A stretch of 64,000 nucleotides of DNA from RBG-16-49-21 sp040768125 (GCA_040768125.1 JAXGNG010000001.1:1612001-1676000), one strand, 5' to 3'. Shown: positions 41,406 through 51,377, counted from the stretch's first letter. The notes: generated by a model not told the origin, from the letters alone. Translations and numbers: made by a program.

Positions 41406-43823
41406 ATGAAGAAGCTCGTTTTCATTCTTGCCATTGTGGCGTCTCTTCTCACTCCGGCCCTCGCCCGGGCCGCCATCACCTCGGTGACCCTGACCCCGGC
41501 GCCCCCCACGACGCTGTCGAACGGCCGGTCCTACTACTGCGCCGGCGTTTCCTATAATTTCCGGATCCAGGCCACGGATCCCCTGACCTCAGTCAAGGGA
41601 GACTGGACGTCGATACTTGTTGAATTTCGCGAGGGTGGGGTGACGCGTGAGTCATTCACGATCACGATCGGCCCGGACACCTGGGTCAGCACGGGGATCG
41701 AGGTGGACTCCATCACGGACAATTCCGGCGTGTACACCGGCATCGATTACGCCGTGACCCTCCGGTTCCGGTGGAACTGCACTCCCTTCAACTCGGCATC
41801 GAACACGGTGCGGGCAACGGTGACCAATACGAACGGCCCCGCGAACACGACCAGGACATTCATCTACGGTGTGATCTCCCAGATAGCCGTGGTCAATTTC
41901 GCGCAAACGGGCGATGCCGCGGACGGGTACGTCAATCCCTGGCACGATACCTTCGATCTTACGGGCCGCATCGCCTATTACATCGCCGGGCAGAATATTT
42001 CGACCCCGGTTCCTCTCGGTGAACTGTCATCGATCACTCTCTACCGGAACGCGGGGATACCGGCGGGAGCTGCCGTCGTCAATTCAGGCACGAACAACGA
42101 CTTCCAGTACGCGGTACCCGCTGAGTATTTTTCCTTCGGGAATGCGACGGCGGCCGCCGTGGACGCGGCATTTCCCGCAATCCTGGGGCCCTACACCTGG
42201 TCCATCACGGCGACCATGGCAACCGGCGGCGCAAGCGAACCGGCGTCAAGCGGAACCCTGGGCCTTACGTCGGGCATGGTGCGGGTCGCCGCCGGGGGTA
42301 TCACCTTCGTGAACGGCGGCGGCGTAAACGCCCCCTATTTTGTTCGCAGCGTGAATGTCTCCGGCACACGGCTGAGCCTTGCCACGACGGCGGCCATGAC
42401 CGGCACGGTGAACTTTTCGGTCGACGACAGCCTCGGCAACAGCTACGCGGTCCAGGTGAACAACGGCGCGTCGTCGGGCGCCGTGGATCTCGGTGCCACC
42501 CCGACGGCGGTACAGGTGCCCGACGCCACGAACGTCAACGTCACCTACGAGGTGCAGTCCGTAACGGGGGGCGCCTACGGCAACACCAACCCGGCAAACG
42601 GGCAGAACGTGCCGGCGAGGATATCGAATTCCGGCGGCCACGCCTGCCGCTGGGAAAACCATCACCCCCCGGGGGACCAGGGGCCCCCGTTTACCGCGGA
42701 GGTCCTTCCCGTCCCCACCACGGCCATCAGCTTCACCCTGAACTGGACAGCCCTCTCCACGGCGGCGCCGAACTACGACGCGGACTTCGACACGTACCGT
42801 GTCTATTTCAGAAAAACGAGCGATCCCACCTGGGTGATACTCGACCGCTCGACGAACGCGTCCCTCGGGAACATCGCCACGAATTCCTTTACCGTGGGGG
42901 GTATAGGCCAGGAGCTGGAGCCGCTGACGCAATACGAGTACCAGGTATCAGCTGTTGATGTTTTCGGAAACGAGGTGCTCGGCGATTTAATCACACCCCT
43001 GCCAATAAACCGAATCGCCGGCACGGTGACCACGAACGCCGAACAGGTCACGGCGTCGATCACCGACGGCATCTCGGCCTTTAGCAACGACCACTTCGAC
43101 GACACAAACCCGGCCTCGCGGCCTGTGCGAAAGACCGCCATCAAAGTGACGGTGAGGATATTCACTGCCGGTGCCATCCCTGATTCGGTGCGGATCATCG
43201 TGGCGAACAACGATTCCGACCTGGGCCCGGGAGCTCCCCAGTACGGCATCACGAGTACAAATGATGATATCCTCACTCTGCCCGCTGATCAGCGCTGGTC
43301 GATTCCCTGCGCGCGGAAGGGGGCCAACACCTACGAGGGATTCATTCCGAGCGAGCACCCCCTGATGACTCTCGGCACCAACATACGGTTCATCGTGGAA
43401 ACCTCGGAGGGGGGCACACCGACGTGGAACGATCACACCCCCGACCCCGCCCCTCCCGGGGACTGGCAGAGCGACGAGTGGCGGTTCCGCGTTGCCCAAA
43501 AGGCGCTCTTCATACCCTGGCCCACCAGGGTGCTGAACAACGTCCTCACGAGCCGGATGCCCTGCTGTTTCCCCGCCTATTTCCTCGTAGCGGACGCCCT
43601 GGTGACGATGAAGGTCTACGACGCCAAGGGGAGGGTGATCGCGACCCTGGCGGACAGGATGTACCGTCCCGGGGGGCAGAACATCAAGGACATGGGCTGG
43701 TGCGGCCGCAACAAGGACAACCGGCGCGTGGGGCCGGGGCTCTACTACATCCACATCAAGGCGGTGACCATCGGAAACAAGACGATTCTTGACAAGATGA
43801 TGAAGGTCGTGGTGGCGCACTAG
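41406..43823 (+). CDS. Large exported protein with FlgD-like C-terminal domain
   Basis: 805 residues. Signal peptide KKLVFILAIVASLLTPALARA cleaved near 22. The mature chain is beta-rich, with fibronectin-like modules (residues 430-540: FTLNWTALSTAAPNYDADFDTYRVYFRKTSDPTW, LEPLTQYEYQVSAVD) and a final FlgD/type-A-like immunoglobulin domain (LVTMKVYDAKGRVIATLADRMYRPG ... WCGRNKDNRRVGPGLYYIHIKA). Such ends are found in secreted proteins of spirochaetes, Bacteroidota and Fibrobacterota, and sometimes act in secretion or anchoring. The last codon overlaps the GTG of polA by one base (TAGTG), an odd pairing for a DNA polymerase. Confidence 0.8.
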   Translation: MKKLVFILAIVASLLTPALARAAITSVTLTPAPPTTLSNGRSYYCAGVSYNFRIQATDPLTSVKGDWTSILVEFREGGVTRESFTITIGPDTWVSTGIEVDSITDNSGVYTGIDYAVTLRFRWNCTPFNSASNTVRATVTNTNGPANTTRTFIYGVISQIAVVNFAQTGDAADGYVNPWHDTFDLTGRIAYYIAGQNISTPVPLGELSSITLYRNAGIPAGAAVVNSGTNNDFQYAVPAEYFSFGNATAAAVDAAFPAILGPYTWSITATMATGGASEPASSGTLGLTSGMVRVAAGGITFVNGGGVNAPYFVRSVNVSGTRLSLATTAAMTGTVNFSVDDSLGNSYAVQVNNGASSGAVDLGATPTAVQVPDATNVNVTYEVQSVTGGAYGNTNPANGQNVPARISNSGGHACRWENHHPPGDQGPPFTAEVLPVPTTAISFTLNWTALSTAAPNYDADFDTYRVYFRKTSDPTWVILDRSTNASLGNIATNSFTVGGIGQELEPLTQYEYQVSAVDVFGNEVLGDLITPLPINRIAGTVTTNAEQVTASITDGISAFSNDHFDDTNPASRPVRKTAIKVTVRIFTAGAIPDSVRIIVANNDSDLGPGAPQYGITSTNDDILTLPADQRWSIPCARKGANTYEGFIPSEHPLMTLGTNIRFIVETSEGGTPTWNDHTPDPAPPGDWQSDEWRFRVAQKALFIPWPTRVLNNVLTSRMPCCFPAYFLVADALVTMKVYDAKGRVIATLADRMYRPGGQNIKDMGWCGRNKDNRRVGPGLYYIHIKAVTIGNKTILDKMMKVVVAH

Positions 43824-46534
43824 TGAAGGAACGGCTCTTCATCATCGACGGACACGCCCTCTGCTACCGGGCCTACTACGCCTTCGTGAAGAACCCCCTG
43901 GTCAACAGCGAGGGGCAGAACACCTCGGCCATCTACGGCTTCGCGCGGATGCTCCTGAAGCTCATCCAGGAGCAGAAGCCCGACTACCTCGCCGTGGCCT
44001 TCGACCCCCCGGGGAAATCGTTCCGTTTCGCGCTCTACGAAGAATACAAGGCGAACCGCCTGGCCATGCCCGACGACCTCCGCCCCCAGATCGACGAGAT
44101 CAAGAGAATGGTGGACGTCCTGGGGATTGTCCGGCTGGAGGAGGGGGATTTCGAGGCCGACGACGTCCTGAGCACCGTGGCCCGTCGCTTCGCCTCCCGG
44201 GAACTCGAAGTGACCCTGGTCACGGGGGACAAGGACGCTTACCAGCTCGCCGGGGAGAGCGTGCGGATATACGCTAACAGGAAGGGGATCTCGGAGTTCG
44301 AGATATACGGCCCCGGCGAGGTGGAAGAAAAGCTCGGCGTGCGGCCGGACCAGGTGATCGACTACATGGCCCTCACGGGTGACGCTTCGGACAATGTCCC
44401 CGGCGTGAAGGGGATCGGCGAGAAGACGGCCCGAAAGCTCATCGCCGACTACGGCAGCCTGGAGGGACTTTACGAACGGATCGAGGAGGTGTCGGGGAAG
44501 GTGAAGGAGACGCTCCTGCGCGAGAGGGACCTGGCGTTCCTGAGCCGCGATCTCGTGACCCTGAGAACCGACCTGCCCCTGGCTGTGGACCTCGATGCCC
44601 TGCGCTTCCGCGGGCTTCCACGGGAGGATGCGGCCCCCTATTTCCAGAAGCTTGAAATGAAATCCATCGTATCCGATTTTTTCGCCGGCGCTGAGCCACG
44701 GGAAAAATCCGGGACCGGGAGCGCGGGCCGCCCCCGGGACTACCGCGTGGTGAAGGACGAAGGGGGGATCGAGGAGATGATCCGCGAGATCCGGGCTGCG
44801 GGGGAGGTGTCCCTTGACACGGAGACCACATCGCTCTCCCCGGTGGACGCCGAGCTCGTGGGCATGTCCTTTTCCATCCGCGAAAACGCGGGGTGGTACG
44901 TGCCCCTCCTCTCCAGGGGGATGTTCAGCGAAGGGACGGGGGACCCGGCGCGCTCCCTGGCCCTTCTGAAGCCGCTCCTCGAGGACCCCGCAGTGGCGAA
45001 AATCGGCCAGAACATCAAGTACGACATCATCGTCCTCCGTAACTACGGCATCTCCCTGGCCGGCACCGCCTTCGACACCATGGTCGCCTCCTATCTCCTG
45101 TCCACCCACGAGCGCCGTCACAACCTGGACGACCTGGCCGAGAAGCACCTGGGCTATAAAACCATATCATTCAAGGAGCTGGTGGGCACGGGGAAAAACG
45201 CGGTTCCCGTGGAGGAAGTCCCCCTGGAACGGATATCCGAATACGCCATCGAGGACGCGGATATCGCCTACCGGCTCTACGGGCTGTTCCGCGAGGGACT
45301 CGAAGGGGAGGGCCTTGCCTCGCTTTTCCACGAGATAGAGATGCCCCTGGTGGGGGTCCTGGCCGAGATGGAGATGCGGGGTGTGAAGATAGACAGGGCC
45401 CACTTTCGAAAGCTCGAGGCCAAGAACAGGGAGATGCTCGCCGAGACCGAGGAGAGGATCCACGCCGCCGCCGGGAGGGCCTTCAACATCAATTCCACCC
45501 GGGAGCTTTCCAGTGTCCTTTTCAACGAGATCGGACTCAAACCGGGAAAGAAGACCAAGACCGGCCTCTCCACGGACATCAGCGTCCTGGAATCCCTCCG
45601 GGGACGCCACCCGATCATCGACGACCTGATCGTCTATCGCACCCTGGCGAAGCTGAAGAACACCTATATCGACACCCTGCCGAAGCTCGTGTCGGAAAAG
45701 ACCGGGCGGATCCACACCTCCTACAACCAGACCGTCGTTGCCACGGGGCGCCTGTCATCGTCGGACCCGAACCTCCAGAACATACCGGTGCGGGACGAGC
45801 TGGGCAAGCAGATACGCCGCGGCTTCGTGGCCGATGATGGATGCCTCCTCATGTCGGCGGATTACTCCCAGATCGAGCTCCGCCTGGCGGCGCACCTTTC
45901 CGGTGACGCGAACATGATCCGCGCCTTCAAGGACGATATCGACATCCATAGCCTGACGGCGGCCTCGGTCTACGGCGTGCCGATCAGGGAAGTGACGCAG
46001 GAGATGCGGCGCCAGGCAAAGATCGTGAACTTCGCCACCATCTACGGCGCCTCGCCCTTCGGCCTGTCCCAGCAGGCGGAGATCGGCATGCGGGAGGCCG
46101 CCGAGTTCATCCGTATCTACTTTGAGACCTACCCCGGCTTCCGGGAGTATATCGACCGCACCGTGGCCTTCGCCAGGGAGCACGGCTACGTCACCACCAT
46201 GCTGGGGCGAAAGCGCATGATCCCGGAGATCAACTCCGGGACCTCGTTCAGGAGGGAGGGGGCCGAGCGGGTCGCGATCAACACGCCGATACAGGGGAGC
46301 GCGGCCGACATGATCAAGGTGGCCATGCTCCGGATCGAGGAAGCCCTAGCGGAACGCGGTCTCTCGGCGCGGATGATCATGCAGGTCCACGATGAGCTCG
46401 TCTTCGAGGTGCCGATGGATGAAATGGCCGCCGTGAAAGACCTGGTGACGGAAAAGATGGAGGGGGCCCTGGACCTCGATGTTCCCGTGAAGGTCGACGT
46501 GGGGAGCGGGCTGAACTGGGAGGAGGCCCACTGA
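43823..46534 (+). CDS. polA: DNA polymerase I
   Basis: 903 residues, three domains. The 5'-3' exonuclease (1-290) has FIIDGHALCYRAYYAF, AVAFDPPGKSFR, DFEADDVLSTVAR, LVTGDKDAYQL and ALTGDASDNVPGVKGIG. The 3'-5' exonuclease (about 305-490) keeps its acidic residues (VSLDTETTSLSP, IGQNIKYDIIVL, EYAIEDADIAYRL), so proofreading is likely active. The polymerase (about 510-903) has STDISVLESLRG, DYSQIELRLAAHLSGD, RRQAKIVNFATIYGASPFGLS and MQVHDELVFEVP. It fills Okazaki-fragment and repair gaps. The GTG start overlaps the upstream stop (TAGTG); a CACTAG stretch means no classic ribosome site, so translational coupling is probable. Terminator at 46538-46568. Confidence 0.97.
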   Translation: MKERLFIIDGHALCYRAYYAFVKNPLVNSEGQNTSAIYGFARMLLKLIQEQKPDYLAVAFDPPGKSFRFALYEEYKANRLAMPDDLRPQIDEIKRMVDVLGIVRLEEGDFEADDVLSTVARRFASRELEVTLVTGDKDAYQLAGESVRIYANRKGISEFEIYGPGEVEEKLGVRPDQVIDYMALTGDASDNVPGVKGIGEKTARKLIADYGSLEGLYERIEEVSGKVKETLLRERDLAFLSRDLVTLRTDLPLAVDLDALRFRGLPREDAAPYFQKLEMKSIVSDFFAGAEPREKSGTGSAGRPRDYRVVKDEGGIEEMIREIRAAGEVSLDTETTSLSPVDAELVGMSFSIRENAGWYVPLLSRGMFSEGTGDPARSLALLKPLLEDPAVAKIGQNIKYDIIVLRNYGISLAGTAFDTMVASYLLSTHERRHNLDDLAEKHLGYKTISFKELVGTGKNAVPVEEVPLERISEYAIEDADIAYRLYGLFREGLEGEGLASLFHEIEMPLVGVLAEMEMRGVKIDRAHFRKLEAKNREMLAETEERIHAAAGRAFNINSTRELSSVLFNEIGLKPGKKTKTGLSTDISVLESLRGRHPIIDDLIVYRTLAKLKNTYIDTLPKLVSEKTGRIHTSYNQTVVATGRLSSSDPNLQNIPVRDELGKQIRRGFVADDGCLLMSADYSQIELRLAAHLSGDANMIRAFKDDIDIHSLTAASVYGVPIREVTQEMRRQAKIVNFATIYGASPFGLSQQAEIGMREAAEFIRIYFETYPGFREYIDRTVAFAREHGYVTTMLGRKRMIPEINSGTSFRREGAERVAINTPIQGSAADMIKVAMLRIEEALAERGLSARMIMQVHDELVFEVPMDEMAAVKDLVTEKMEGALDLDVPVKVDVGSGLNWEEAH

Positions 46535-46537
46535 GCG

Positions 46538-46568
46538 CTCCGCCGGTTGAGCGGCGGGGTTATTTTTT
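46538..46568 (+). terminator. Intrinsic terminator of polA
   Basis: CTCCGCCG (46538-46545), loop GTTGAG, CGGCGG (46552-46557) plus wobble pairs, and then TTATTTTTT (46560-46568). It starts 4 bases after the polA stop. The T tract overlaps the stop of the convergent tkt gene. Confidence 0.7.
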
Positions 46569-48551
46569 CAGGAATTCCGTTATTCGTCCCACGACGGCGT
46601 CTTTCGTGAAACCGAAGCGCTCTCCCAGCACCTTCGCCGGCGCCGAGACGCCGAATTCCTCCATGGTGAGGTAGAGGGCGTGGGGGCCGGCGTAGCGCTC
46701 CCATCCCATCCGTATTCCCGCCTCCACCACGCACTTCGGCGTGCCGTGGGCCAGAACCTCCATCCGGTACTCCGCGGGCTGTTCATCGAAGAGTTCCCAT
46801 GAGGGGAAGGACACCACGCGGGCGCTGATGCCGCGGGTCGCCAGCTCCCGGGCGGCCTCGATGGATATGTGGACCTCGGAGCCCGTGGCCAGGATCACGA
46901 TGTCGGGGGTTCCATCGGGCTCGTGGATCACGTAGGCGCCCCGGTGAAGAAGTTCCGCGCCGCGGTCCCCGCCGCGCGGCAGCACGGGAACGTCCTGCCG
47001 CGTGAGGGCAAGCATGGTGGGGCCGTTTTCGCGGGAAAGGGCCGAAAGCCAGGCCTCCCTGGTTTCCTCGGCGTCCGCCGGGCGGATGACGCGGAGGTTC
47101 GGGATGGCGCGCGCCGTGGCCACGTGCTCCACGGGCTGGTGCGTGGGGCCGTCCTCGCCCACGAAGATCGAATCATGGGAAAAGATATAGATCGTGCGGA
47201 GCCCCCCCAGGGCAGCGAGCCTCACCGGGGGGCGCATGTAGTCCAGGAAGGCGAGGAAGGAGGCGCTGTAGGGAATGAAGCCGCCGTAGTGGGCGATGCC
47301 GTTCTGGATGCCTCCCATGGCGTGCTCGCGTATGCCGAAATGGATGTTACGCCCCACGGTCCCCCGTCCCGTTGCGGGGTATCCCTTCACGAAAGACTTG
47401 TTGCTCGGCCCCAGGTCGGCCGAACCGCCGACGATGCCGGGCACCAGCCTGAAGAGCGTATCGAGGACCCTGCCGCTCGCGGTGCGGGTCGCCATTGACG
47501 TCCCCGCTTCGAAAACGGGAAGCTTCCCCCTCAGGGCGGCGATGTCGGGGGCCGAGAAAAAATCGTTCCACCGGGCAAGGTCATCATCCTGGATCACCGC
47601 CTTGAATTTCCTCTTCCACGCGCGCCGGGCCCTCGTGAGTTTTTTCCTGCGTGCCTCGAAGAGCTCATAGACCCGGGAGGGAACGTGGAACCGCTCCTCC
47701 GGGGAAAAGCCGATATTCTTCTTGGTCGCGGCGACCTCATCTTCGCCCAGGGGGGCGCCGTGGGACTCCTCCGAGCCTTCCTTCCCGGGGCTTCCCTTGG
47801 CGATGCGTGTTTTCGCGATGATCAGGGAGGGGCGGTGGATGTTCTTCCTCGCCTTCTTCAGCGCCTTCTCAATGGCCGCGAAGTCATGGCCGTCTATGGC
47901 CTGCACATGCCAGCCGTAGGCCGAGAAGCGGCGCGCGACGTCCTCGGAGAATGCCAGGTCCGCGCCGCCTTCAATGGTGATGTCGTTGGAGTCATAAATG
48001 TAGATGAGCTTCCCCAGCCCCCAGTGTCCCGCAAGGGAGGCCGCCTCGGAGGAGATGCCCTCCATGATGTCGCCGTCGCTCACGATGGCATAAACGTAAT
48101 GGTCGATGATCTCCACGTCCGGGGTGTTGAACTCCGCCGCCAGGAGGTCCCGCGCCAGGGCCATGCCGATGCCGTTTGCGAATCCCTGCCCCAGGGGACC
48201 TGTCGTGGTCTCGACACCCGGGGTCTTGGTGTGCTCGGGGTGGCCGGGAGTCCTGCTGCCGAGCTGGCGGAAATTCCTGATTTCGTCGAGGGTGATGCCG
48301 TATCCGCTGAGATGAAGCATTGAGTAGAGGAGCATTGAGCCGTGCCCCGCCGAAAGGACAAAGCGGTCGCGGTTGATCCATGAGGGATCGGAGGGGTCGT
48401 GGACAAGGACCTTAGCCCAGAGGAGGGAGGCCAGCTCCGCGCACCCCATGGGCATGCCGGGATGGCCTGATTTCGCCTTCTGGACCGCGTCAATGGAAAG
48501 GGCCCTGACGGTTGCTGCGGTGAGCGTTAGAACATCAAGATCGATCGACAT
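46560..48551 (-). CDS. tkt: Transketolase
   Basis: 663 residues. The thiamine diphosphate site is standard: SIDAVQKAKSGHPGMPMG near the start, GHGSMLLYSMLHLSGY, TTTGPLGQGFANGIGMAL, and SDGDIMEGISSEAASLAGHWGLGKLIYIYDSNDITIEG with GDG...N. The pyrimidine domain has FGIREHAMGGIQNGIAHYGGF, and the C-terminal domain runs to the end. It moves two-carbon units between sugar phosphates in the pentose phosphate and Calvin-type pathways. The start is the ATG at 48549-48551 with GGGAGGG 7 bases upstream. It is convergent with polA; the gap upstream to the nucleosidase gene is 220 bases and holds no gene. Confidence 0.95.
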   Translation of the reverse strand: MSIDLDVLTLTAATVRALSIDAVQKAKSGHPGMPMGCAELASLLWAKVLVHDPSDPSWINRDRFVLSAGHGSMLLYSMLHLSGYGITLDEIRNFRQLGSRTPGHPEHTKTPGVETTTGPLGQGFANGIGMALARDLLAAEFNTPDVEIIDHYVYAIVSDGDIMEGISSEAASLAGHWGLGKLIYIYDSNDITIEGGADLAFSEDVARRFSAYGWHVQAIDGHDFAAIEKALKKARKNIHRPSLIIAKTRIAKGSPGKEGSEESHGAPLGEDEVAATKKNIGFSPEERFHVPSRVYELFEARRKKLTRARRAWKRKFKAVIQDDDLARWNDFFSAPDIAALRGKLPVFEAGTSMATRTASGRVLDTLFRLVPGIVGGSADLGPSNKSFVKGYPATGRGTVGRNIHFGIREHAMGGIQNGIAHYGGFIPYSASFLAFLDYMRPPVRLAALGGLRTIYIFSHDSIFVGEDGPTHQPVEHVATARAIPNLRVIRPADAEETREAWLSALSRENGPTMLALTRQDVPVLPRGGDRGAELLHRGAYVIHEPDGTPDIVILATGSEVHISIEAARELATRGISARVVSFPSWELFDEQPAEYRMEVLAHGTPKCVVEAGIRMGWERYAGPHALYLTMEEFGVSAPAKVLGERFGFTKDAVVGRITEFLKK

Positions 48552-48771
48552 GACTGATCCCTCCCGGCATCCCACCGTCCCCGAGGGGCCGATGGGATCG
48601 AAATACTATCGTGCTGCGCTGTGTCGAGGGCGGCGAACGAGATGCGGCCCGTGGCGTGCGGCGCGCTCACCACCGGGGAATGCCGGGAAAAAGACGCGCC
48701 GATATTGCATTAATGAAACGCGGGCCCGTCATTGCAAGAATTTTATGTCTCCCGGCGGGAATTAATTTCCC

Positions 48772-49386
48772 TCACCTGATCGCGGGGAGGACCCGCTCCC
48801 TGAAAAAAGCGAAAAGATCGTGCCGCACCGTCACAATACTCTCGATGACGTCCTTCCTGCCGTGTCCCGGGGTATCGCTCACGATCTTGAAAAGGTAGAC
48901 CGGCACGCCAAAGGCCCTGCAGGCCTGGACGATCGCCGCCCCCTCCATGTCGACAAGGTCGGCGTGAAGGTGCGCGTCACGGCGATCATAGTCTTCAAGG
49001 ACGGGCCTGTCCCGGGTTGCCAGGGTGGCCCCTGGAAATCCCTTCAGCGTGTCGGGCCGGTGGGTCATGGGCCTACCGTGGACGAGATGGGGGCGGTCAA
49101 GCTCATACACCCGGTCGATCTGGAAGATTTCCCCCACGGCAAGGCCCGGATGCGCCGCGCCGGCGGCGCCGCAGTTCACCGTCATGGCGGGGCGGTGGCT
49201 CCCGATCAGCCCGGCGGCTGCCAGGGCCGCGTTTGTCTTCCCGATTCCTGAAACGGCCAGAACGATCGGTCCATGGCCGTAGAGCGCGACCGGTTTCGTT
49301 TCCATGCGTCTCAGGCGGAGTCCCTCGATGAAGGGTTCCGCTTCGATCTTCGTGGCGATGATGATTCCGATCGGTTTTTCTTTCAT
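48772..49386 (-). CDS. Nucleoside phosphorylase superfamily protein (MTAN/futalosine hydrolase-like)
   Basis: 204 residues from the ATG at 49384-49386. The superfamily signature is clear: IGIIIATKIEAEPFIEGL at the start, AVSGIGKTNAALAAAGLIG, VNCGAAGAAHPGLAVGEIFQIDRV and ADLVDMEGAAIVQACRAFGVPVYLFKIVSDTPG. Members cleave the N-glycosidic bond of methylthioadenosine, S-adenosylhomocysteine or futalosine. The length and DMEGAA block fit both MTAN and MqnB (menaquinone route); I cannot decide. No mqn neighbour. It is on the same strand as tkt, 220 bases upstream of it, so it could be co-transcribed. Confidence 0.8.
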   Translation of the reverse strand: MKEKPIGIIIATKIEAEPFIEGLRLRRMETKPVALYGHGPIVLAVSGIGKTNAALAAAGLIGSHRPAMTVNCGAAGAAHPGLAVGEIFQIDRVYELDRPHLVHGRPMTHRPDTLKGFPGATLATRDRPVLEDYDRRDAHLHADLVDMEGAAIVQACRAFGVPVYLFKIVSDTPGHGRKDVIESIVTVRHDLFAFFRERVLPAIR

Positions 49387-49557
49387 GGTACGCGGCATCT
49401 CCCCGGTGTGTACCCGCATTATGCGCGGGCGGAACGATCGGCACCATTCAAAACATGCATGATGCCTTGCCGTCAATCACTAACCTGACCGCCCCGGTCA
49501 TATTTATTTGCTCGAACGGATCGCCGGGGAATGGCGATGAAAAAAGCGCGGGAAGGG
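49387..49557. other. Divergent intergenic region, upstream part
   Basis: The 326-base gap 49387-49712 is AT-rich between 49565 and 49640. No gene with a ribosome site was found. It holds the strong plus-strand promoter listed separately. Confidence 0.4.
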
Positions 49558-49586
49558 TTGACGGATGGGAAAAGTTTAAGTATATT
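49558..49586 (+). promoter_or_regulatory. Strong promoter for the thioredoxin-like lipoprotein
   Basis: TTGACG at 49558-49563, a 17-base spacer, and TATATT at 49581-49586, followed by an AT-rich region. The leader is about 120 bases. Confidence 0.6.
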
Positions 49587-49712
49587 CTAAAATAATATAT
49601 ATTTAAAATTGCTTTTTTCCTTTTCTTTTTTTCGTTGTTCAGGTCGTATGCACCATGCTGCGATTCCTCTCTGACCGGGGGAAGGGGACTTTCTGATGAA
49701 GGGGTTACACCT

Positions 49713-50276
49713 ATGAAAAGACTGTTTACTCTGAGTATCATCCTTGCCCTCACGTGGATGACCGGCTCCTGCGGAAATTCTTCCGGGAAGGATGGCGCGG
49801 AGCCGGCCCCCCGCGTCACCGCCCCCGCGGCGTCAATCGAGTGGCTTGGCGTCAATGAGGGCCTGAAACGGGCACGTGAGACGGGAAGGCCCATCGTGAT
49901 GAACTTTTACGCTGACTGGTGCGGCTGGTGCAGGAAGATGGACTCCGAGGTGTACGGGAACGGCGATGTGGCGGGCGCCATCGCGCGCGGGTATGTTCCC
50001 GTGCGGGTGGTCACCGACCGGAACGCGGAGGAGCTGGTACGATTCAAAAACCATACCGTGACTCTCCGCGAGTTCACCATGATGCTCGGGGTACAGGGAC
50101 TGCCCACGGTCATTTTCCTGGAAAGCAACGGCGACATCATCACGAAAATTCCGGGCTATGTCGATAAGCCGATGTTTCTCTCCCTGCTGGGCTACATAGG
50201 GGAAAAATGCTATGCGATGAATGTCTCTTTCGAGGACTATTCCCGCGGCGGCGTCCCCTGCCGGAAGGAACGTTGA
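49713..50276 (+). CDS. Thioredoxin-fold lipoprotein
   Basis: 187 residues. The lipoprotein signal (KRLFTLSIILALTWMTGSC) places Cys20 at the lipid anchor. Residues 45-165 form a thioredoxin fold: GRPIVMNFYADWCGWCRKMDSEVY carries the redox-active CGWC, and GVQGLPTVIFLESNGDIITKIPGYV gives the cis-Pro (LPT). It resembles DsbD-gamma/thioredoxin_7 proteins that keep periplasmic thiols reduced. Two further Cys (residues 168 and 182) follow the fold. Alone on the plus strand with its own strong promoter. The opposing gene at 50284 ends 7 bases away. Confidence 0.88.
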   Translation: MKRLFTLSIILALTWMTGSCGNSSGKDGAEPAPRVTAPAASIEWLGVNEGLKRARETGRPIVMNFYADWCGWCRKMDSEVYGNGDVAGAIARGYVPVRVVTDRNAEELVRFKNHTVTLREFTMMLGVQGLPTVIFLESNGDIITKIPGYVDKPMFLSLLGYIGEKCYAMNVSFEDYSRGGVPCRKER

Positions 50277-50283
50277 CACGGCG

Positions 50284-51177
50284 CTACTTGCTGTAGAGCA
50301 TCTGCCGGGAAATGATACGCTCGAGGCGGTAGATCTGCTCGGTGTGGCTGGACAGTTCCGGGTCCCGGTCCGTGTTCTGCTTCATCTTCTGGATCATCTC
50401 CTTCAGGATCTGCAGGTCCGCCCGGCGATCGATCTCCCCCCTCTCGACGATCTCCCGGAGAAGATCGAAATTGTACTTGCGAAGATTGATTCGGAAGAAG
50501 AATTCCACGCCGTAGATCTGGAGGACTTTCGAGAGGGACTGTTTTGTCTGCTGGGATGTGAAATCCGCGTAGTGGGGGGAATCGACGGCCCGCTTCGAGG
50601 CCGCGGTCGCGGGGGCCGTGTCACCGCCCGCGTCCTCCTTTTCCCCCTGAAGGGGCGTGGCCTCGGCCTCTGCGAGGATCTCGGCGAATTTTCTCGTTTT
50701 CCATATATCGCTGTACTCGGTGAAGTTGCGCTCCATGAGGTTTTCGTATTCCTCGAGCATGATCGCCTTGTTGCCGATCTGCCCGATGAGGGTGTTCTTG
50801 TAAAAACCGGGCCGGGCGTACATGTCCTTGACGATCTGGTGCACCAGCATGCGCTTGTGGTACTGGGTTTCGTATTCGTCCATCAGGAGCTTCTGGAAAT
50901 AGTTCTTCAGCTTGCGCAGGGTCTGGAGGTCCGATTCGACGTAGCCTTCCACGCGCCGGATTTCGTTTTCCCGGTCCTCCTTGACGATCTCAAAGGTGAA
51001 AATCCGGTGGGAATCCTTTAGTAGGCCGATGATGCGGTCGAATTCAGCCTTGCCGATCCCTATGAGCGAGCGGATTTCCCGTTCGAAGGCGTCGGAGTGG
51101 GGTATCGCTTCATGATTGATCTTCGAGTTGTACTCGACAATCTTTCTGAAAACCTCTTCGATGAACTGTTTAAGCAT
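50284..51177 (-). CDS. Uncharacterised helical protein
   Basis: 297 residues, cytoplasmic, and almost wholly helical with charged, coiled-coil-like stretches (LKQFIEEVFRKIVEYNSKIN; EIRRVEGYVESDLQTLRKLKNYFQKLLMDEYETQ; DLLREIVERGEIDRRADLQILKEMIQKMKQ). A Ser/Ala/Thr linker lies at about residues 180-195. FTSQQTKQSLSKVLQIYGVEFFFRINLRKYNF precedes the last helices. No signal, no membrane segment, no enzyme motif. I do not recognise the family and suspect it is lineage-specific. It stands alone on the minus strand. Confidence 0.7.
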   Translation of the reverse strand: MLKQFIEEVFRKIVEYNSKINHEAIPHSDAFEREIRSLIGIGKAEFDRIIGLLKDSHRIFTFEIVKEDRENEIRRVEGYVESDLQTLRKLKNYFQKLLMDEYETQYHKRMLVHQIVKDMYARPGFYKNTLIGQIGNKAIMLEEYENLMERNFTEYSDIWKTRKFAEILAEAEATPLQGEKEDAGGDTAPATAASKRAVDSPHYADFTSQQTKQSLSKVLQIYGVEFFFRINLRKYNFDLLREIVERGEIDRRADLQILKEMIQKMKQNTDRDPELSSHTEQIYRLERIISRQMLYSK

Positions 51178-51377
51178 ACCACCCTGCCGGTAGGCCGTCC
51201 GTACGCGGGAACTCCCGCGGCTTCCCGTTATCGCCGGGCGGCGATTACTCCCGGGAGCTAAATGAAAATAGCGTCACGCAGGTCATATTTCAAGGAATTT
51301 TTTCAGGAAAGGAGAAAAAGGATCGGCCCCCATCCACGGCCGGGACGCCGCAGTCCACGTGACGAGGTGAAAAAAAA
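51178..51377. other. Divergent intergenic region upstream of the ilv promoter
   Basis: The gap 51178-51558 lies between the helical protein gene (minus) and ilvB (plus). This part carries no gene or clear motif. The ilvB promoter and leader occupy the remainder. Confidence 0.4.
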
